NCBI GenBank assembly: GCA_030840415.1
Contig: JAVEEO010000078.1
Coordinates: 1 to 8,710 of the forward strand
DNA from: Pseudonocardiales bacterium
GTDB lineage: Bacteria; Actinomycetota; Actinomycetes; Mycobacteriales; Jatrophihabitantaceae
Length of the DNA: 8,710 bases
Direction of reading: 5' to 3'
Part shown: positions 7,126-8,710 of the stretch, one piece after another
How positions within the stretch are numbered: the stretch's first letter is position 1
How the letters are laid out: each line of letters begins with the position of its first letter
Position numbers and translations under genes: made by a program
The notes under the pieces: generated by a model
The model's input: only the letters and a program-made list of their open reading frames with translations
Told to the model about the DNA's origin: nothing
Database searches by the model: none

Positions 7126-7250
7126 CGACGAGAGCCAGAAGCCAGGCAAGGCTTCGGCGACTGGAATGATTAATGCCGCCCAGCCGGCTGGGGCGTAATC
7201 CCTCGAACTCGATCATGCCGGGCCTCACGCTGCGACCCCATGAGGGCTGA
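7126..7250 (+). pseudogene. Decayed 3' end of a second pirin gene
   Basis: Two short frames on the plus strand resemble the pirin C-terminus. Bases 7126-7170 read RREPEARQGFGDWND, matching the family pattern R-A-E-x-R/Q-Q-A-x-x-D-Y of the helix before the tail (TRAELQQALTDYQ in the intact copy). After a stop at 7171 and a frame change, 7182-7250 read SRLGRNPSNSIMPGLTLRP, then a TGA, matching GRLGVIPPNAIMPHLPRGQ. At DNA level AAC-x-CGATCATGCCG is shared with 5601-5615. Between the Tyr/Trp codon and the RLG codons there are 20 bases here and 9 in the intact gene, which explains the frameshift. The remainder of the gene is missing; the metallopeptidase lies where it would continue. Short length keeps certainty moderate. 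Confidence 0.55.
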
Positions 7251-7345
7251 GCGTCCGCAGAGAAGAAAACAGCCGCAGCGAGGTCACCGTACTGACGACA
7301 CCGCTGCCGCGCAGCGCGCGCATCTCAGCACATGTACGCATAGCT

Positions 7346-7362
7346 GGCAGGCTATGACCATG
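7346..7362 (+). promoter_or_regulatory. Ribosome site and dual start of the OLD-family gene
   Basis: GGCAGG (7346-7351) precedes two in-frame ATGs, at 7354 (two-base gap) and 7360 (eight-base gap). The spacing favours 7360. The frame is open back to 7174 with another ATG at 7240, but that has no ribosome site and would translate the pirin remnant region out of frame. No convincing promoter was seen in 7251-7345. Confidence 0.5.
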
Positions 7363-8710
7363 ATCGCTCGCGTACTAGAATCGCTACCTTCGACGATGGC
7401 GGGCCCGATCCTGCTGCCTGGATTCGCCGTCAAAGACGTTGCCAGCCTCACAGAGTGGGTCGAGGTTAGGCCCTTGCGAAAGATTAACTTCTTCGTTGGG
7501 AAAAATAATCACGGAAAAAGCACTTTGTTGAGAGCCTCTAAAGCGTTCAGCCAGGGACCGCATCACCCAGGTGACGCCGCACCGGCGCGAAAGGTCTTAT
7601 GTCGCATAGCTGAGAGCGCTGGCGTGCACCACATGAACCTTCCATGGGAGTATTTTCTTCGAGCGGCATGCGGGGAAAATTTAGGTGAAGTGAATGCCGC
7701 AGGAGAGCTGGAATTCTGGCTGGAATTGGAAAGCGGCTTCCGCTTCCGGCCTTCAATTCCCCCTGGTGACGTCAAGGCTTGGAACAGGGTACTTAACCCC
7801 GCATACGGGAATAATTTATTACAAGTACTCATGAACGCAACCGGACTTATACAGGACCCCGGAGACGAGGTCGCGCTTCCACCATGGCGAATCATACCAG
7901 CATTTCGTCAAATCACTGAGCGGCCTGACGGGCACACAGATCTAGAAGCGGGCGCCGGGGTCATCAGAGAACTTCAAAGATGGCAAACCCCCGATAGTAA
8001 GGAGCCTACCTACCCTGGCGACCTTCTAGCGTTTCAGCGACTGACAGAGCTGCTCCAAGATGTGTTGGAAGACGATACCGCGAGGCTCCAAGTGCCCCAT
8101 AGCCTGCGCGCCATACAGTTTGTCACACGCCAACATTCTACGCCTTTGGATATCGAGGAGTTGGGTGACGGCATCAAACAAGTGATCATGATCGGCGCTT
8201 CGGCGCTGAGGAATTCCGACACCATAATCTGCTTGGAGGAGCCAGAGATTCACCTCCACCCTGGTTTACAGAAGAAGCTTATTGCCCATCTGCAGGAGCG
8301 CACCGATAACCAGTACCTAATAGCTACGCACTCCACCCACATTTTGGATACGCCAGGAGCAGCCATTTTCCATATCGTCCATGACGGCGCCCGTACGCGC
8401 CTAGCAAACGTGATCAAAGTTGACGACTTGGTGAGGGTTAGTGAGGATTTAGGATACCGAGCTTCAGACTTACTGCAGGCTAATTATGTAATCTGGGTTG
8501 AAGGACCAGCCGATCGACTCTACTGGCGACGATGGTTGGAGCTTGTAGATCCGACCCTTCGCGAGGGTGTGCACTATACGACCATTTCGTATGGAGGCAG
8601 CCTTCTGGCTGATTTTTCGCTGCGCGGCGGAGACATTCAGGTAGATCAGCCAGACACCAGCTTATCTCGCTCGGAAACCTTGAGAGCTGACTTGGTGGAC
8701 GTACTGAAAC
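7354..8710 (+). CDS. OLD-family ATPase with C-terminal TOPRIM domain, probable defence nuclease (3' end outside window)
   Basis: 452 residues are visible and the frame is still open at the window edge. OLD-family proteins couple an ABC-type ATPase to a TOPRIM nuclease and act in phage defence, alone or with partners (Gabija GajA, retron-associated ATPases). Numbered from the ATG at 7354: Walker A GKNNHGKST (49-57), an ABC signature-like ELGDGIKQ (269-276), Walker B IICLEEPEIHLHP (291-303, with the EEPE-HLHP form typical of this family) and the switch His in ATHSTHIL (H326). Then comes the first TOPRIM motif VIWVEGPAD (379-387, metal-binding E383); the later TOPRIM acidic motif is beyond the edge. 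Composition differs from the neighbours: many AGA, ATA and eight TTA codons. This suggests recent transfer. Whether a helicase or other partner follows cannot be seen, so it could be stand-alone OLD, GajA-like or another subtype. Confidence 0.85.
   Translation, partial: MTMIARVLESLPSTMAGPILLPGFAVKDVASLTEWVEVRPLRKINFFVGKNNHGKSTLLRASKAFSQGPHHPGDAAPARKVLCRIAESAGVHHMNLPWEYFLRAACGENLGEVNAAGELEFWLELESGFRFRPSIPPGDVKAWNRVLNPAYGNNLLQVLMNATGLIQDPGDEVALPPWRIIPAFRQITERPDGHTDLEAGAGVIRELQRWQTPDSKEPTYPGDLLAFQRLTELLQDVLEDDTARLQVPHSLRAIQFVTRQHSTPLDIEELGDGIKQVIMIGASALRNSDTIICLEEPEIHLHPGLQKKLIAHLQERTDNQYLIATHSTHILDTPGAAIFHIVHDGARTRLANVIKVDDLVRVSEDLGYRASDLLQANYVIWVEGPADRLYWRRWLELVDPTLREGVHYTTISYGGSLLADFSLRGGDIQVDQPDTSLSRSETLRADLVDVLK

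Noticed and set aside
5674..7173. A 499-residue plus-strand frame opposite the metallopeptidase
   Set aside because: It is the complement of a gene with clear signal peptide, HExxHxxGxxH motif and duplicated domains. Its Pro/Arg/Ala-rich sequence is typical of a high-GC shadow frame. Only its last residues overlap the pirin remnant, which is noted separately.
5580..7230. Direct repeats flanking the metallopeptidase as attL/attR of an integrated element
   Set aside because: The two pirin-tail copies differ by many substitutions and indels, there is no integrase or tRNA in the window, and only about 11 bases match exactly; a decayed pirin copy explains the similarity better.
7170..7250. A tRNA-like fold on the minus strand (GAGTTCGAG resembling a T-arm loop)
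   Set aside because: I could not build acceptor, D or anticodon arms around it.
7240..7353. An upstream start (ATG at 7240) for the OLD-family gene
   Set aside because: The frame is open, but there is no ribosome site and the added residues are Arg/Gln-rich with no resemblance to the family; GGCAGG before 7354/7360 is better.

Overview
The window is from a high-GC actinobacterium. Most of the sequence is strongly G+C-rich with G/C-ending codons. The first two genes belong to the actinobacterial GlgE-type alpha-glucan pathway, and the metallopeptidase carries C-terminal modules I associate with secreted actinobacterial proteins. I cannot fix the genus. Only the last ~1.35 kb departs from this composition.

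Layout. (1) Positions 2-1261 (+) hold the 3' part of a maltokinase gene (mak/pep2). It overlaps glgB (1258-3882, +) by four bases (ATGA), so the two are probably translationally coupled. Maltokinase makes maltose 1-phosphate and GlgB branches the glucan polymerised from it by GlgE; treS and glgE probably lie upstream, outside the window. This GlgB carries an unusual Lys/Ala-rich, histone-like N-terminal tail. (2) Positions 3883-4196 have no conventional gene but contain an open frame with a clear CxxC-x12-CxxC zinc-ribbon pattern and no ATG/GTG/TTG start. (3) Positions 4197-4439 (+) encode a small exported peptide whose mature part is almost entirely a 9-residue repeat, closed by a strong GC hairpin. 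(4) Positions 4659-5654 (+) encode a pirin-family bicupin, preceded by two mutually exclusive inverted repeats. (5) Positions 5782-7017 (-) encode an exported DUF3152-type zinc metallopeptidase with two copies of a ~100-residue C-terminal module; it converges on pirin across a perfect 18-bp hairpin. (6) About 7126-7250 (+) holds a decayed, frameshifted copy of a pirin 3' end. (7) From 7354 (+) to the end runs a visibly AT-richer gene for an OLD-family ATPase with a C-terminal TOPRIM domain, cut by the window edge. It is a probable phage-defence nuclease and probably horizontally acquired.

How it fits together. The left half is core carbon-storage metabolism. From 4.2 kb rightward the window moves into single-gene accessory units, each with its own signals. 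The pirin 3'-end remnant between the metallopeptidase and the defence gene marks a rearrangement junction. The least explained items are the repeat peptide, the GlgB tail, the start-less zinc-ribbon frame and the defence gene, whose partner genes (if any) lie past the right edge.
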